IMG/VR virus record: IMGVR_UViG_3300030329_003548
Location: 1-64,000 of that record
Source: a virus
Reading direction: 5' to 3' (one strand)
DNA length: 64,000 nt
This document shows, in pieces, positions 7,590 through 15,277 of this stretch. The notes below the pieces were generated by a model. It had not been told where the DNA came from. It saw only the letters and a list, made by a program, of their open reading frames with translations, and ran no database searches. How positions within the stretch are numbered: the first letter of the stretch is position 1; each line of letters starts with the position of its first letter. Both the position numbers and the translations under genes were made by a program.

Positions 7590-8450
7590 ATGTCAACTAC
7601 ATACACACAAAGCATGTTTGATCAAATTAAGAGTGCCATGACTAAGACTACTTCTTCGAATAGCACTTATAAGGAGATTATGAGACTCGAGCCCGGTAAT
7701 ACTTATGTTGTTAGGTTTGTTCCTAATATCGAAGACCCCGGAAAGACGTTTTTTAACTATTACTCTCATTCTTGGGAGAGTTTCGCCACTGGCCAGTTTA
7801 TTTCCGCAGTGAGCCCACAAACGTTCGGTGAGACCGATCCTATTGCAACTGCTAAGTACTCGTTGCTGAAGCATGGTACTGATGAAGAGAAGTCTAAGGC
7901 TGAGAAAATTCTTCGTCGTGAAAATTGGTTAGCGAACGTATATGTTGTTGATGATCCTCGCAATCCTGACAATAACGGTCAAGTTAAGCTGTTGCGCTTT
8001 GGTAGACAACTACATAAGATTATCGTAGAAGCGATTGAGGGTGAGGATGCTGATGATTTCGGTCCTAGAATTTTTGATTTATCCTCTAAGGGTTGTAGCT
8101 TTAAGATTAAAGTAGAGAGACAGGGGGAATATCCGACGTATGTATCATCTAGGTTCGCTCCTCCATCTGATATTAATCTGGAAGAAGATGATATCGATAA
8201 GGTGTACCGTGGAGCTCATGATCTTGAGACTGTATTTACTATTAAGAGTAGTGATGAGCTCAAGGCTATGCTTGACGAGCACTTTCATTGCAAGAAGGGA
8301 GGTGTCGAGGAAGCCTGGAACCCTGAACCTAAAGAGGAAAAGCCTAGAAAAACTGTAAAGGCTGAGACAGTAAGTGTACCTGATGAGGTTGAAGTCGATC
8401 CGCTGGATGATGACAAGGTCAAAGAGCTACTCGATGGATTAGGAGACTAA
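7590..8450 (+). CDS. gp32: Single-stranded DNA-binding protein, T4 gp32
   Basis: T4-type SSB of 286 aa (T4: 301). The N-terminal self-association segment is followed by the OB-fold core: YVVRFVPN, the WLANVYVVDDPRNPDNNG stretch that matches the T4 WANILVV...P.N.G region, and LLRFGRQLHKI. The very acidic C-terminal tail (VEVDPLDDDKVKELLDGLGD) is the partner-binding domain. Unusually, the T4 zinc ligands Cys77, Cys87 and Cys90 have no counterparts: His60 (YSHSW) is kept, but the following stretch reads ISAVSPQTFGETDPIA. It sits directly after gp59. Confidence 0.93.
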   Translation: MSTTYTQSMFDQIKSAMTKTTSSNSTYKEIMRLEPGNTYVVRFVPNIEDPGKTFFNYYSHSWESFATGQFISAVSPQTFGETDPIATAKYSLLKHGTDEEKSKAEKILRRENWLANVYVVDDPRNPDNNGQVKLLRFGRQLHKIIVEAIEGEDADDFGPRIFDLSSKGCSFKIKVERQGEYPTYVSSRFAPPSDINLEEDDIDKVYRGAHDLETVFTIKSSDELKAMLDEHFHCKKGGVEEAWNPEPKEEKPRKTVKAETVSVPDEVEVDPLDDDKVKELLDGLGD

Positions 8451-8453
8451 TAC

Positions 8454-8948
8454 ATGGGGGATCCACTGAAAGACTTAGAGGCTGTGGCGGCATTAGCAGC
8501 GCACACTAATGCGTTTGTTAATGAGCAGAAAGAAAATATGGTCTCCGAGGCGGAAAGCCTTAAGGCAGGTAATTTTGATGCTAAGTCCTTTCTGAAGACA
8601 CATGTACAGCAAGCACAGGCTGAGGGAGCACTGCCACCTCCTCCACCATCTCAACCACAACCACAACCACAATATGTAAACCCTCAAGACATGATTCCTC
8701 AGGCTGCACCACCGCAGCAAGTGCAATATGTCGCACCACCGCAACAGGCCGTGCAGGCTCATATTACACTACCTCCAAACGTAGAGGAAAGACTGACTAA
8801 TATTGAAAAGACATTAAGTGACATCAGTGATACACTGACTAAGCTTGGAGCCTTAGATAAAAAGTTTAGTAAGTTCATGGAAAAAGGTGTTGAAGGTCGT
8901 GTAAAACAGATTACACTTAGATTAGATGATCCTAAAGATAAGAAATAA
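8454..8948 (+). CDS. Proline/glutamine-rich protein with C-terminal coiled coil
   Basis: A 164-aa protein with a helical N-terminus (residues 1-55), a low-complexity Pro/Gln linker (about 60-105, including PPPPPSQPQPQPQ and two APPQQ(V/A) copies) and a probable coiled coil (VEERLTNIEKTLSDISDTLTKL). A good ribosome-binding site (AGGAGA) precedes the ATG. It sits between gp32 and the gp45 clamp and overlaps the clamp gene start by 23 nt. I do not recognise the family. The position suggests a replication accessory or scaffold role, which is only inference. Confidence 0.65.
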   Translation: MGDPLKDLEAVAALAAHTNAFVNEQKENMVSEAESLKAGNFDAKSFLKTHVQQAQAEGALPPPPPSQPQPQPQYVNPQDMIPQAAPPQQVQYVAPPQQAVQAHITLPPNVEERLTNIEKTLSDISDTLTKLGALDKKFSKFMEKGVEGRVKQITLRLDDPKDKK

Positions 8949-9669
8949 GCCTGACTTCGTTAATAAGTTTCTAAGCCCTGTTAGTAAGATTAACGATAGC
9001 TGTATTCTTAAATTGACTAATAAAGGGTTTAGTACTCTTATGTCAGCAGCTGATAATACTGTTATTTTATATGGTCAGTATGATGTAGAGTGTGAAGAAG
9101 TAGAGGGCACTCATATCTTCAACTTACCAGATCTTAATAGGTTGATTAAGATTCTGCAATGCATTGAAAAGGATAATATATCTTTAGAACTTGAATCTAA
9201 CCACATCAAGTATAGTTCTAGTGACGTAAGATTTAAATATCATTTATTAGATGATGGTATTCTGTCCGCTCCACCGGTTAGTGTTGATAAGATTAAGCAG
9301 ACTGTTAAGAATTACAACGCTTCATTTAAAGTACCTTATACATCATTGATAAATTTGATTAAGAATGGATCATTTGCCTTAGATATCAATAAAGTGTATC
9401 TGTTCTCAAAGAATGGTGAAGTATATGCAGAGATTGACGATAAAGAGCGTCATAACGTTGATAGCTTTTGTATGAAATTGTGTAATGGCATATATGGTGA
9501 CGAGATAACTGAACCGCTACCTATAAGCTTTGAAACAATTCGTGTATTGGCAGGAACTAGATGTGAAGAGGTTGCCGTATATGTTAATACTGAGTTGAAT
9601 GTCCTTACTTTCGAGGTTAATACTAATGATGTAAAGATGACATATATCGTATCTGGATTGAGTAAGTGA
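8926..9669 (+). CDS. gp45: Sliding clamp, T4 gp45-like
   Basis: A 247-aa protein with the repeated beta-alpha-beta clamp pattern: SCILKLTNKGFSTLMSAADN at the N-terminus, FNLPDLNRLIKIL in domain one, and a second half with FKVPYTSLINLIKNG, ISFETIRVLAG and a closing TYIVSGLSK strand. T4 gp45 has 228 aa and the same fold. The trimeric clamp tethers the polymerase. In T4 it also activates late transcription with gp33 and gp55, which fits the T4-type late boxes in this window. The gene for the clamp loader large subunit is far away at 41434. Confidence 0.8.
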   Translation: MILKIRNKPDFVNKFLSPVSKINDSCILKLTNKGFSTLMSAADNTVILYGQYDVECEEVEGTHIFNLPDLNRLIKILQCIEKDNISLELESNHIKYSSSDVRFKYHLLDDGILSAPPVSVDKIKQTVKNYNASFKVPYTSLINLIKNGSFALDINKVYLFSKNGEVYAEIDDKERHNVDSFCMKLCNGIYGDEITEPLPISFETIRVLAGTRCEEVAVYVNTELNVLTFEVNTNDVKMTYIVSGLSK

Positions 9670-10019
9670 AGACCATGCCTAAAAATAAAATAACAAATCA
9701 AAGCTACTTTCTCAAGAGGCTTAGAGATAACGGCTATTATGCGTGCAGATTATTTGATAGATATGGGGATGAAGATGATAGAAGATGGACTGTTATGCTA
9801 AACCCTTATCATGAATCTGTTTTTGTCACATGCTATAAGGACGAGGAGTTTAGTGGTAGAGGGTTATATGAATTCAATGATGGTGGTAAATCACTGCCTA
9901 AGAATTTTAAAGTTAGTACTGACTCCATGGAAGTTGTTATAAGCTATTTAGCCGAATATAACGTTATCGGTCGAGAATCTACACTAAATAATTCAAATGG
10001 TAAAAAGCGATCATCCTGA
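9666..10019 (+). CDS. Hypothetical protein, about 115 aa
   Basis: A small mixed alpha/beta protein without a recognised domain. Tyr, Asp and Arg are abundant (YGDEDDRRWTVMLNPYHESVFVTCYKDEEF). Two starts are possible: GTG at 9666, overlapping the clamp stop (GTGA), or ATG at 9675. The coupling-type overlap favours the first, codon preference the second. It overlaps the next gene by 23 nt. It lies with the replication genes; its function is unknown. Confidence 0.55.
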   Translation: MKTMPKNKITNQSYFLKRLRDNGYYACRLFDRYGDEDDRRWTVMLNPYHESVFVTCYKDEEFSGRGLYEFNDGGKSLPKNFKVSTDSMEVVISYLAEYNVIGRESTLNNSNGKKRSS

Positions 10020-10416
10020 ACCAGACGAGCCTAAAAAGCCGGCTAAGCGTACCCGTAAGAAAGTAGCACCAAAAAAGCCAGCTGCTAAGAAATCAGCTTC
10101 TAAAAAGGTTAGTGGTAATAACAATGGCCAGTATAAGCCGGAAGGTATAAGTAAGGGTCTAGAAGCATTATTTTTTGGATTAGAAGATTCAGCTGGTCGT
10201 CGTAGAAGGAAAAATAAAAAGCAATTATGTAGTCTAATAGATGAATATATGTCTGCATATATTGTGCTAGGTTATGACATGGATGGTGAGCTAGTACAGG
10301 TAACTCAAGGTAAGACTGACAAGGATTACGATGCTTTGAGTGTCGCTCTTCAGAAGTATGTATTTTCTATGGCCAAGCCTCCGCCCTTCCCTCCGGGTGG
10401 AGAATTCGAACTATAG
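9997..10416 (+). CDS. Basic-tailed hypothetical protein (H1-like N-terminus)
   Basis: The N-terminal third (about residues 8-45) is a Lys/Ala/Pro-rich tract (KKPAKRTRKKVAPKKPAAKK) like the tails of histone H1 and bacterial HU-like proteins, so nucleic-acid binding is likely. A compact C-terminal domain follows (GISKGLEALFFGLEDSAGRRRRKNKKQ and LIDEYMSAYIVLGYDMDGELV), ending in a Pro-rich stretch. I do not recognise the domain. It overlaps the upstream gene, and the sugar gene at 10433 follows after a short gap with a possible promoter. Confidence 0.6.
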   Translation: MVKSDHPEPDEPKKPAKRTRKKVAPKKPAAKKSASKKVSGNNNGQYKPEGISKGLEALFFGLEDSAGRRRRKNKKQLCSLIDEYMSAYIVLGYDMDGELVQVTQGKTDKDYDALSVALQKYVFSMAKPPPFPPGGEFEL

Positions 10417-10426
10417 GTGTTAATAT
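10398..10426 (+). promoter_or_regulatory. Possible sigma70 promoter of the dTDP-sugar operon
   Basis: TAATAT (10421-10426) lies 6 nt before the ATG at 10433, with a weak -35 (TGGAGA, 10398-10403) at 17 nt. The close spacing to the ATG is like that at 13838 and 40615. Confidence 0.35.
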
Positions 10427-10432
10427 TATAGC

Positions 10433-11338
10433 ATGAAGTTATTAGTATTAGGTGGAGGATTCATCGGCCAGGCCGTACACCGTCATTTATCAGACTACCA
10501 TAACACGGATTTAATCACACAAAGAGATGTTGATTACGCTTTGACTGGTAATGGTGCTAAATCTCTCAGACATTTTCTAAGTGAAGCCAATCCTGCTTAT
10601 GATGTGGTAGTGAATTGTTCCGGGTATACAGGTTCCCCAAATGTTGATGGTTGTGAATCTAATAAAGAAGATTGCTGGTTATACAACGTAGTAGCTCCTG
10701 CTAGAACAACTCGCCTTATTAATGAACACTTCGGAACACCTGTAATTCATATTTCTAGCGGGTGTATCTATCAAGGAGACCAAGACTTTACTGAGGAAGA
10801 TGTACCTAATTTCGGTGTATATAATAACGACAGCAGTTTTTACAGTCGCTCGAAACATGCCGGTGAGCTACTTTTAAAGGACATGGATTGCTACACGTTA
10901 AGAATTCGAATGCCTGTTATCGGTAAGGATCACGATAAGAATCTACTAGTGAAATTGAGAAAATACAAGCGTGTTATTGACGCTGTTAACTCTATTACGC
11001 GAGTAGAAGACTTGTGTACGGTTGTAGAGAAGATATGTGAAAATAGGCACGAAATTCCACCCGGTATTTTCAATGTAGTCAATGAAGGTAAGATTAATAT
11101 TCACGGTATATTGGATGTTTTAAGAAAGCATGGAATGGGGTATGCAGATTGGACTAAAGTCAAAGAGCAAGATTTAGATTTAGCATGTAAGCGGTCTAAT
11201 TGTACACTTAGCACTGATAAACTATCTAAATACGGAATTAAACTCCCATCAGTACAGTATGCTCTAAATCAGTGTGTTATGGGCATGAAGTATGATATGG
11301 AATTAAAATATGGTATCGGTGGTGTAGGAACATTTTAA
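10433..11338 (+). CDS. RmlD-like NAD(P)-dependent sugar reductase/epimerase
   Basis: Extended short-chain dehydrogenase of 301 aa. The Rossmann nucleotide site is LVLGGGFIGQAV (residues 4-15), and the catalytic Tyr-x-x-x-Lys is YSRSK, with an upstream ISSGCIY serine strand. The length and the IYQG/EDVPN region resemble dTDP-4-dehydrorhamnose reductase (RmlD), which reduces the 4-keto group of a dTDP-6-deoxyhexose. It is next to rmlA and rmlB, and rmlA begins 2 nt after its stop. No rmlC epimerase is seen in the window, so the final sugar may not be rhamnose. Confidence 0.75.
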   Translation: MKLLVLGGGFIGQAVHRHLSDYHNTDLITQRDVDYALTGNGAKSLRHFLSEANPAYDVVVNCSGYTGSPNVDGCESNKEDCWLYNVVAPARTTRLINEHFGTPVIHISSGCIYQGDQDFTEEDVPNFGVYNNDSSFYSRSKHAGELLLKDMDCYTLRIRMPVIGKDHDKNLLVKLRKYKRVIDAVNSITRVEDLCTVVEKICENRHEIPPGIFNVVNEGKINIHGILDVLRKHGMGYADWTKVKEQDLDLACKRSNCTLSTDKLSKYGIKLPSVQYALNQCVMGMKYDMELKYGIGGVGTF

Positions 11339-11339
11339 A

Positions 11340-12239
11340 ATGGGTTACAGAAAAGGAATCATTCTAGCAGGCGGAAAGGGTACGAGGTTGTATCCTATGA
11401 CCGCTGGTGTCAATAAGCAGCTATTGCCAGTGTATGATAAGCCTATGATTTATTATCCGCTAGCGTCCTTGATGTCAGCTGTCATCAGAGATGTATTAAT
11501 TATATCATCGCCTGATCAGATATTACAGTTTAATAGCACTCTGGGTAATGGTAATGACTGGGGTATGAATATTGAGTACGCAACACAAGACGTACCTAAT
11601 GGCATTGCAGAAGCATTTTTAATTGCTGAGAACGTTGGATTTCTTAAAGGTGACCCGTGTGCATTAGCACTGGGTGATAATATCTTTTACGGAGAGGATT
11701 TCTATAAGGACTTAATGTACATTAGTAAGATGAATGAAAATTGCGTGTTCGGATATAGGGTGGCTAACCCGGAAGAATACGGTGTTGTCGATTTTGAGCG
11801 ACCATCTGACATGTATGAGAGAAATGTTAGAGTTAAAGGTATTGAGGAGAAACCAGCAAACCCTAAGTCTAATTATGCCGTACCAGGGTTATATTTTTAT
11901 GATTCTTCTGCTGTGAGCAAGGCACGCTCTCTTAAACCCTCACCTAGAGGTGAACTTGAAATTACGGATTTAAATAACCTTTACATCAAGGATAAAAAAC
12001 TAAAGGTTAAGTTGCTTAGAGATAGCGCTGCTTGGTTTGATACCGGTGCACCAGAAGCTATGTTCGAAGCGTCGATGTTTGTAAAATCCATTCAATCTAG
12101 AACAGGGTTGATGATTGGTTGTGTTGAGGAGATCGCCTATAAAAAAGAATTTATTAGCTATAACCAATTTTGTAATGTAATCTCTTCACTGCCTAATTGT
12201 CAATATAGAACATATTTGGAGAGAAAATATGACGCGTGA
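11340..12239 (+). CDS. rmlA: Glucose-1-phosphate thymidylyltransferase
   Basis: RmlA makes dTDP-glucose from dTTP and glucose-1-phosphate. The N-terminal GIILAGGKGTRLYPMT is the nucleotide-binding signature. Other family motifs are KQLLPVYDKPMIYYPL, ALGDNIFYGE with the metal-binding Asp, GVVDF, GIEEKP and the C-terminal WFDTG. Length (299 aa) matches bacterial RmlA. It lies between the RmlD-like gene and rmlB, with which it overlaps by 11 nt, forming one operon. Confidence 0.95.
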   Translation: MGYRKGIILAGGKGTRLYPMTAGVNKQLLPVYDKPMIYYPLASLMSAVIRDVLIISSPDQILQFNSTLGNGNDWGMNIEYATQDVPNGIAEAFLIAENVGFLKGDPCALALGDNIFYGEDFYKDLMYISKMNENCVFGYRVANPEEYGVVDFERPSDMYERNVRVKGIEEKPANPKSNYAVPGLYFYDSSAVSKARSLKPSPRGELEITDLNNLYIKDKKLKVKLLRDSAAWFDTGAPEAMFEASMFVKSIQSRTGLMIGCVEEIAYKKEFISYNQFCNVISSLPNCQYRTYLERKYDA

Positions 12240-13173
12240 TTATATCGTAACAGGTGGTTGTGGTTTTATCGGGAGTAATTTTGTCAATTACTTGTGTGAC
12301 CATACGGATGGTACTGTTCATGTGCTCGACAAGATGACATATGCTGCTGATATCGGTAACATCTTACAAAAAAATTATAAAGATAACAGGGTTGTTGTTA
12401 CGTGTTGTGATTTAGCTACTAGTAAGAGCGTCATAGCCGATGCACTTAATGGTGAGAATGTGAAGGCTATATTTCACTTTGCCGCTGAGAGCCACGTAGA
12501 TAATAGTATCACTGGTCCGGAGATTTTTATCGATGCTAATGTATATGGAACGTTTAATCTTTTACAAAAAGCGAGAGAGTATAATGTGCCTAGGTTTGTT
12601 CATGTATCAACCGATGAAGTATATGGTGCATTAGGCTTAGACGACCCGTCATTTAAAGAGAGTAACCCTCTAGAACCTAATAATGTTTATTCGGCATCAA
12701 AGGCATCAGCGGATTTAATCGTTAGATCGTTTAATAAGACTTTCGGGTTAGACGTAGTAACTACTAGATGCTGTAATAATTATGGACCCAGACAGCACGA
12801 TGAGAAGCTAGTTCCTAAAGTTATTTCTAATGCATTAAACGATAAACCTATTCCTGTCTACGGTAAGGGTGAGAATGTTAGAGAATGGATTTACGTAGAA
12901 GATCACTGCAAGGCTATATATGAAGTATATAAAAACGGTCAAGCGGGAGAAGTATATAATATTGGATCTGGAAAAGAGATTCAGAATATAGAGATGGTCA
13001 AATTGATCTTAGATATTGTCGGAAAACCTCATGATTTGATTGAGTTTGTAGATGATAGGCTAGGTCATGACTTTAGGTACTCAATTAACTCAGATAAACT
13101 TAATTCAATTGCTAAAATCGATTATAAAGACTTTAAAGAAGGCTTGGAACAAACCATCCAGTGGTACCGATAA
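12229..13173 (+). CDS. rmlB: dTDP-glucose 4,6-dehydratase
   Basis: RmlB converts dTDP-glucose to dTDP-4-keto-6-deoxyglucose. The NAD site TGGCGFIGSNFV is at residues 8-19. FAAESHVDNSI, the catalytic STDEVYG (Thr-Asp-Glu) and YSASK (Tyr-x-x-x-Lys) are present, as are NNYGPRQ and REWIYVEDH in the substrate domain. Length is 314 aa, slightly short of the roughly 340 aa of bacterial enzymes. A good ribosome-binding site (GGAGA) precedes the ATG. Together with rmlA and the RmlD-like gene it gives the phage a dTDP-deoxysugar route. Confidence 0.95.
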   Translation: MTRDYIVTGGCGFIGSNFVNYLCDHTDGTVHVLDKMTYAADIGNILQKNYKDNRVVVTCCDLATSKSVIADALNGENVKAIFHFAAESHVDNSITGPEIFIDANVYGTFNLLQKAREYNVPRFVHVSTDEVYGALGLDDPSFKESNPLEPNNVYSASKASADLIVRSFNKTFGLDVVTTRCCNNYGPRQHDEKLVPKVISNALNDKPIPVYGKGENVREWIYVEDHCKAIYEVYKNGQAGEVYNIGSGKEIQNIEMVKLILDIVGKPHDLIEFVDDRLGHDFRYSINSDKLNSIAKIDYKDFKEGLEQTIQWYR

Positions 13174-13180
13174 GGGTAGT

Positions 13181-13429
13181 ATAAAAGAACGGACAGTTTA
13201 TGCTGTTGCTCATGGTGATTATAGAGGAGAGTTCTTTGTTTTAATGGAGAAGCGAAAGGATCAATATATGTTTCTATCTTTACCGGATTTACACGTTAGA
13301 TCAGTGCCGCGCAGTGATGTAGAGTATGGATTGCAGAATGAAATATTAGAAGAGATTGAACCATTACCTACCGATGTGTATATGGTATGCCAGGCACAGT
13401 ATAGAAAAAATAACAAAAAGCATAAATAA
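13181..13429 (+). CDS. Small conserved-looking protein with unclear start
   Basis: The plausible domain begins TVYAVAHGDYRGEFFVLMEK and continues through FLSLPDLHVRSVPRSDVEYGL to a Tyr/Lys end, a compact beta-rich unit of about 80 aa. No ATG, GTG or TTG lies between the rmlB stop and this domain. The only upstream ATG in frame (13067) would overlap rmlB by 107 nt and add a 38-residue leader of unlike composition. The coordinate given is an in-frame ATA at 13181 that has AAGGG just upstream. The start is unresolved; function unknown. Confidence 0.5.
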   Translation: MKERTVYAVAHGDYRGEFFVLMEKRKDQYMFLSLPDLHVRSVPRSDVEYGLQNEILEEIEPLPTDVYMVCQAQYRKNNKKHK

Positions 13430-13434
13430 TTAAA

Positions 13435-13629
13435 ATGGATTTCGTACAACCAAAGAAAATTATGTCTCCCTTTACAGGAGAATATTCTACTCCTAAGTTG
13501 AGAACTATCGAGTACTACGACCGTGTTGTTGTTGAAGCTCATTGGTACTGCCCGTCTACTGGACAATTTATCCAGAAAGGCATTGTCGAGGAGAAGGCCA
13601 AAGATAATTCTCACAAATCTCACGACTGA
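13435..13629 (+). CDS. Hypothetical protein, 64 aa
   Basis: A small protein (MDFVQPKKIMSPFTGEYSTP...) with a central DRVVVEAHWYCPSTGQFIQKG segment. The single CP pair is too little for a zinc site. Its TGA stop at 13627 overlaps an ATG (TGATG). The same reading frame stays open for another 60 codons after the TGA, so a longer readthrough protein is formally possible. Function unknown. Confidence 0.6.
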   Translation: MDFVQPKKIMSPFTGEYSTPKLRTIEYYDRVVVEAHWYCPSTGQFIQKGIVEEKAKDNSHKSHD

Positions 13630-13812
13630 TGGAAAACAGTTCGAAAGCGTCGGTCTGACGCTAAAAAAGAATCTGTAGGGACAGTCACTCACCATACTAT
13701 TAATGAACAAGGTGAAGTTGAATACTATGATGTTCAGTGGGACAATGGTATTGAGAAGAATATTCCTGCCAAAGATCTAGTAATGGTTGAAGGTCGTAAG
13801 CATAAGCATTAA
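13629..13812 (+). pseudogene. Frame-disrupted small SH3-like protein gene
   Basis: Codons 13630-13809 form an open 60-residue frame without any start codon at its head. The encoded WKTVRKRRSDAKKESVGTVT followed by EYYDVQWDNGIEKNIPAKDLV resembles a small KOW/SH3-like barrel with a Lys/Arg N-terminus. The natural start would be the ATG at 13629, coupled to the preceding TGA (TGATG), but that frame ends after 9 codons at 13656. A +1 shift at GTC-TGA-C (13653-13659), a one-base sequence error, or TGA readthrough from the preceding gene would each restore a product. Confidence 0.45.
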
Positions 13813-13837
13813 AAGTAGTTTTCTCACATCTTGATAC

Positions 13838-13843
13838 TATAAT
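13838..13843 (+). promoter_or_regulatory. Sigma70-like -10 box for primase gene
   Basis: A perfect TATAAT lies 6 nt before the primase ATG at 13850. No good -35 is visible at 16-18 nt upstream. If used, transcription would start at about the A of the ATG, giving a leaderless mRNA. Confidence 0.45.
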
Positions 13844-13849
13844 ATCTTC

Positions 13850-14869
13850 ATGGTCCTACCAGAAGACTATATTGCTCAAAAGTTTCATCAATTAGCCGGT
13901 TACGTTAAGTTTAAGCGCTCAACTAATGTGTATGAAGGTGGTTGCCCTATGTGCAAAGAGGGGAAGAGCTGGGGAAGAAAGCGCCGGCTATACTACATCG
14001 TAAAATCTGGTACTATATATTGCCATAATTGTGGTTGGTCAGGAAATGCTATTAAGTTCATTAAGGAGGTTGGTCATCTCACATATGAGGAGATAATGAA
14101 TGAAGCGAAAGATTATGATTTAATACCTGAAGATGTTTCTGAAGATAAGTATACCCGCACTAATTATAGTACAGAAATATTACCTCATGACTCTATCAAT
14201 TTATTTGATGAACATCAAGTCGAGTACCATAAAGATAATGAACCTGTAAAGATGTGCTTAGAGTTAATTCACAGCAGACGTTTACATAGTGCAGTCAATA
14301 GACCTAAGTCATTATACGTCAGCTTAACAGACTTTACACATAAAAATAGACTAGTTATTCCATTTTATGACCAGTCAGGTGACATAGCGTTTTATCAGAG
14401 TAGAACTGTTGTTCCGAACTCTTCTCTTCCGAAATATCTATCTAAATCTAACAGCGAAAAGACACTGTTTAATCTGAATAATATTAATTCAGATATTGAT
14501 CATCTGTTTATATTCGAAGGTCCTATTGATGCGTGCTTTGTTAGGAATGGTACAGCTGTTGCAGGGATTCAAGAGAACAGTGATCGATCGCTATCTGCTA
14601 AGCAGAGAGACCAATTAACACACTATAACTTCTTTGATCAGATATGGGTATTAGACTCTCAATGGCAGGATAGTGCGAGTAAGAGTAAAACGTTGAAATT
14701 GGCGGAACAAGGTCATAGAGTTTTCGTATGGCCTGAGAAATACGGTAAACGGTTTAAGGATTTCAATGATATGGCAGTAGCTCTCAATATAAGCGAAATC
14801 CCGTATAAGTTTATTCTAGATAACACTCATACGGGATTAAAAGTTAGAGTACTATTAAATGTAACCTAA
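13850..14869 (+). CDS. gp61: DNA primase, T4 gp61-like
   Basis: DnaG-type primase of 339 aa (T4 gp61: 342). An N-terminal zinc ribbon uses C32/C35 (CPMC) and C58/C61 (CHNC). The TOPRIM core includes HLFIFEGPIDACFV with the catalytic Glu, and IWVLDSQWQD followed by FKDFNDMA supplies the acidic metal ligands. It makes RNA primers for lagging-strand synthesis together with gp41. Its 3' end overlaps the convergent minus-strand gene by 15 nt, with no terminator between them. Confidence 0.9.
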   Translation: MVLPEDYIAQKFHQLAGYVKFKRSTNVYEGGCPMCKEGKSWGRKRRLYYIVKSGTIYCHNCGWSGNAIKFIKEVGHLTYEEIMNEAKDYDLIPEDVSEDKYTRTNYSTEILPHDSINLFDEHQVEYHKDNEPVKMCLELIHSRRLHSAVNRPKSLYVSLTDFTHKNRLVIPFYDQSGDIAFYQSRTVVPNSSLPKYLSKSNSEKTLFNLNNINSDIDHLFIFEGPIDACFVRNGTAVAGIQENSDRSLSAKQRDQLTHYNFFDQIWVLDSQWQDSASKSKTLKLAEQGHRVFVWPEKYGKRFKDFNDMAVALNISEIPYKFILDNTHTGLKVRVLLNVT

Positions 14870-15256
14870 GCGTCTGAGTCTGATATGGTTCTCAGCACTA
14901 CCTTGATTACCCTTGTAGCTGTCTTCTTTTGTTATAGCGGCACCAACTCTCGCTGCACCGGATAAAACAGGGCTAATAGTAATTGTACCAGCACTCCAGT
15001 CACCGGTAGTTGAATCAGCGGACAAGTTAGACATGGCTGTAATCGAATAGAGAGTACCGTCTCCCTCAATTGTAAATTCGTGACCGACAGCCCAGTTATT
15101 GTAACCTTTGCTACCTTCAAGGATGGCGGTACCAAAACCACTTAAGTTCAGTGTAGAGGCACTGGCTGCGAAGTTACCAGCTACACCGCATAGATACGAT
15201 GTGATAGTAGACGCTGATTGGCCATCGTTTTTATTATTGTTCCATATTACTGCCAT
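14855..15256 (-). CDS. Probable virion protein, 133 aa
   Basis: A low-charge, Ser/Ala/Gly/Thr-rich, beta-strand-type protein (NFAASASTLNLSGFGTAIL, DWSAGTITISPVLSG) typical of phage structural or decoration proteins. It is transcribed alone from the minus strand. A late box (AATAAATA) ends 5 nt before the ATG, so late expression is likely. I do not recognise a family. It converges on, and overlaps, the primase gene. Confidence 0.65.
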   Translation of the reverse strand: MAVIWNNNKNDGQSASTITSYLCGVAGNFAASASTLNLSGFGTAILEGSKGYNNWAVGHEFTIEGDGTLYSITAMSNLSADSTTGDWSAGTITISPVLSGAARVGAAITKEDSYKGNQGSAENHIRLRRLGYI

Positions 15257-15261
15257 ATCAA

Positions 15262-15268
15262 TATTTAT
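15262..15268 (-). promoter_or_regulatory. Late promoter box (ATAAATA), 5 nt before ATG at 15256
   Basis: On the minus strand the sequence reads AATAAATA-TTGAT-ATG. It matches the T4 late -10 element TATAAATA. T4 spacing would place the transcript start on the A of the ATG. Confidence 0.75.
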
Positions 15269-15277
15269 TCTTTAGGG

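Noticed and set aside
13627-13629. Reassignment of TGA to tryptophan in the whole phage
   Set aside because: Many genes end in TGA with an overlapping ATG of the next gene (for example 75, 3645, 17931, 57754) and would run into the neighbouring gene; the anomaly is local.
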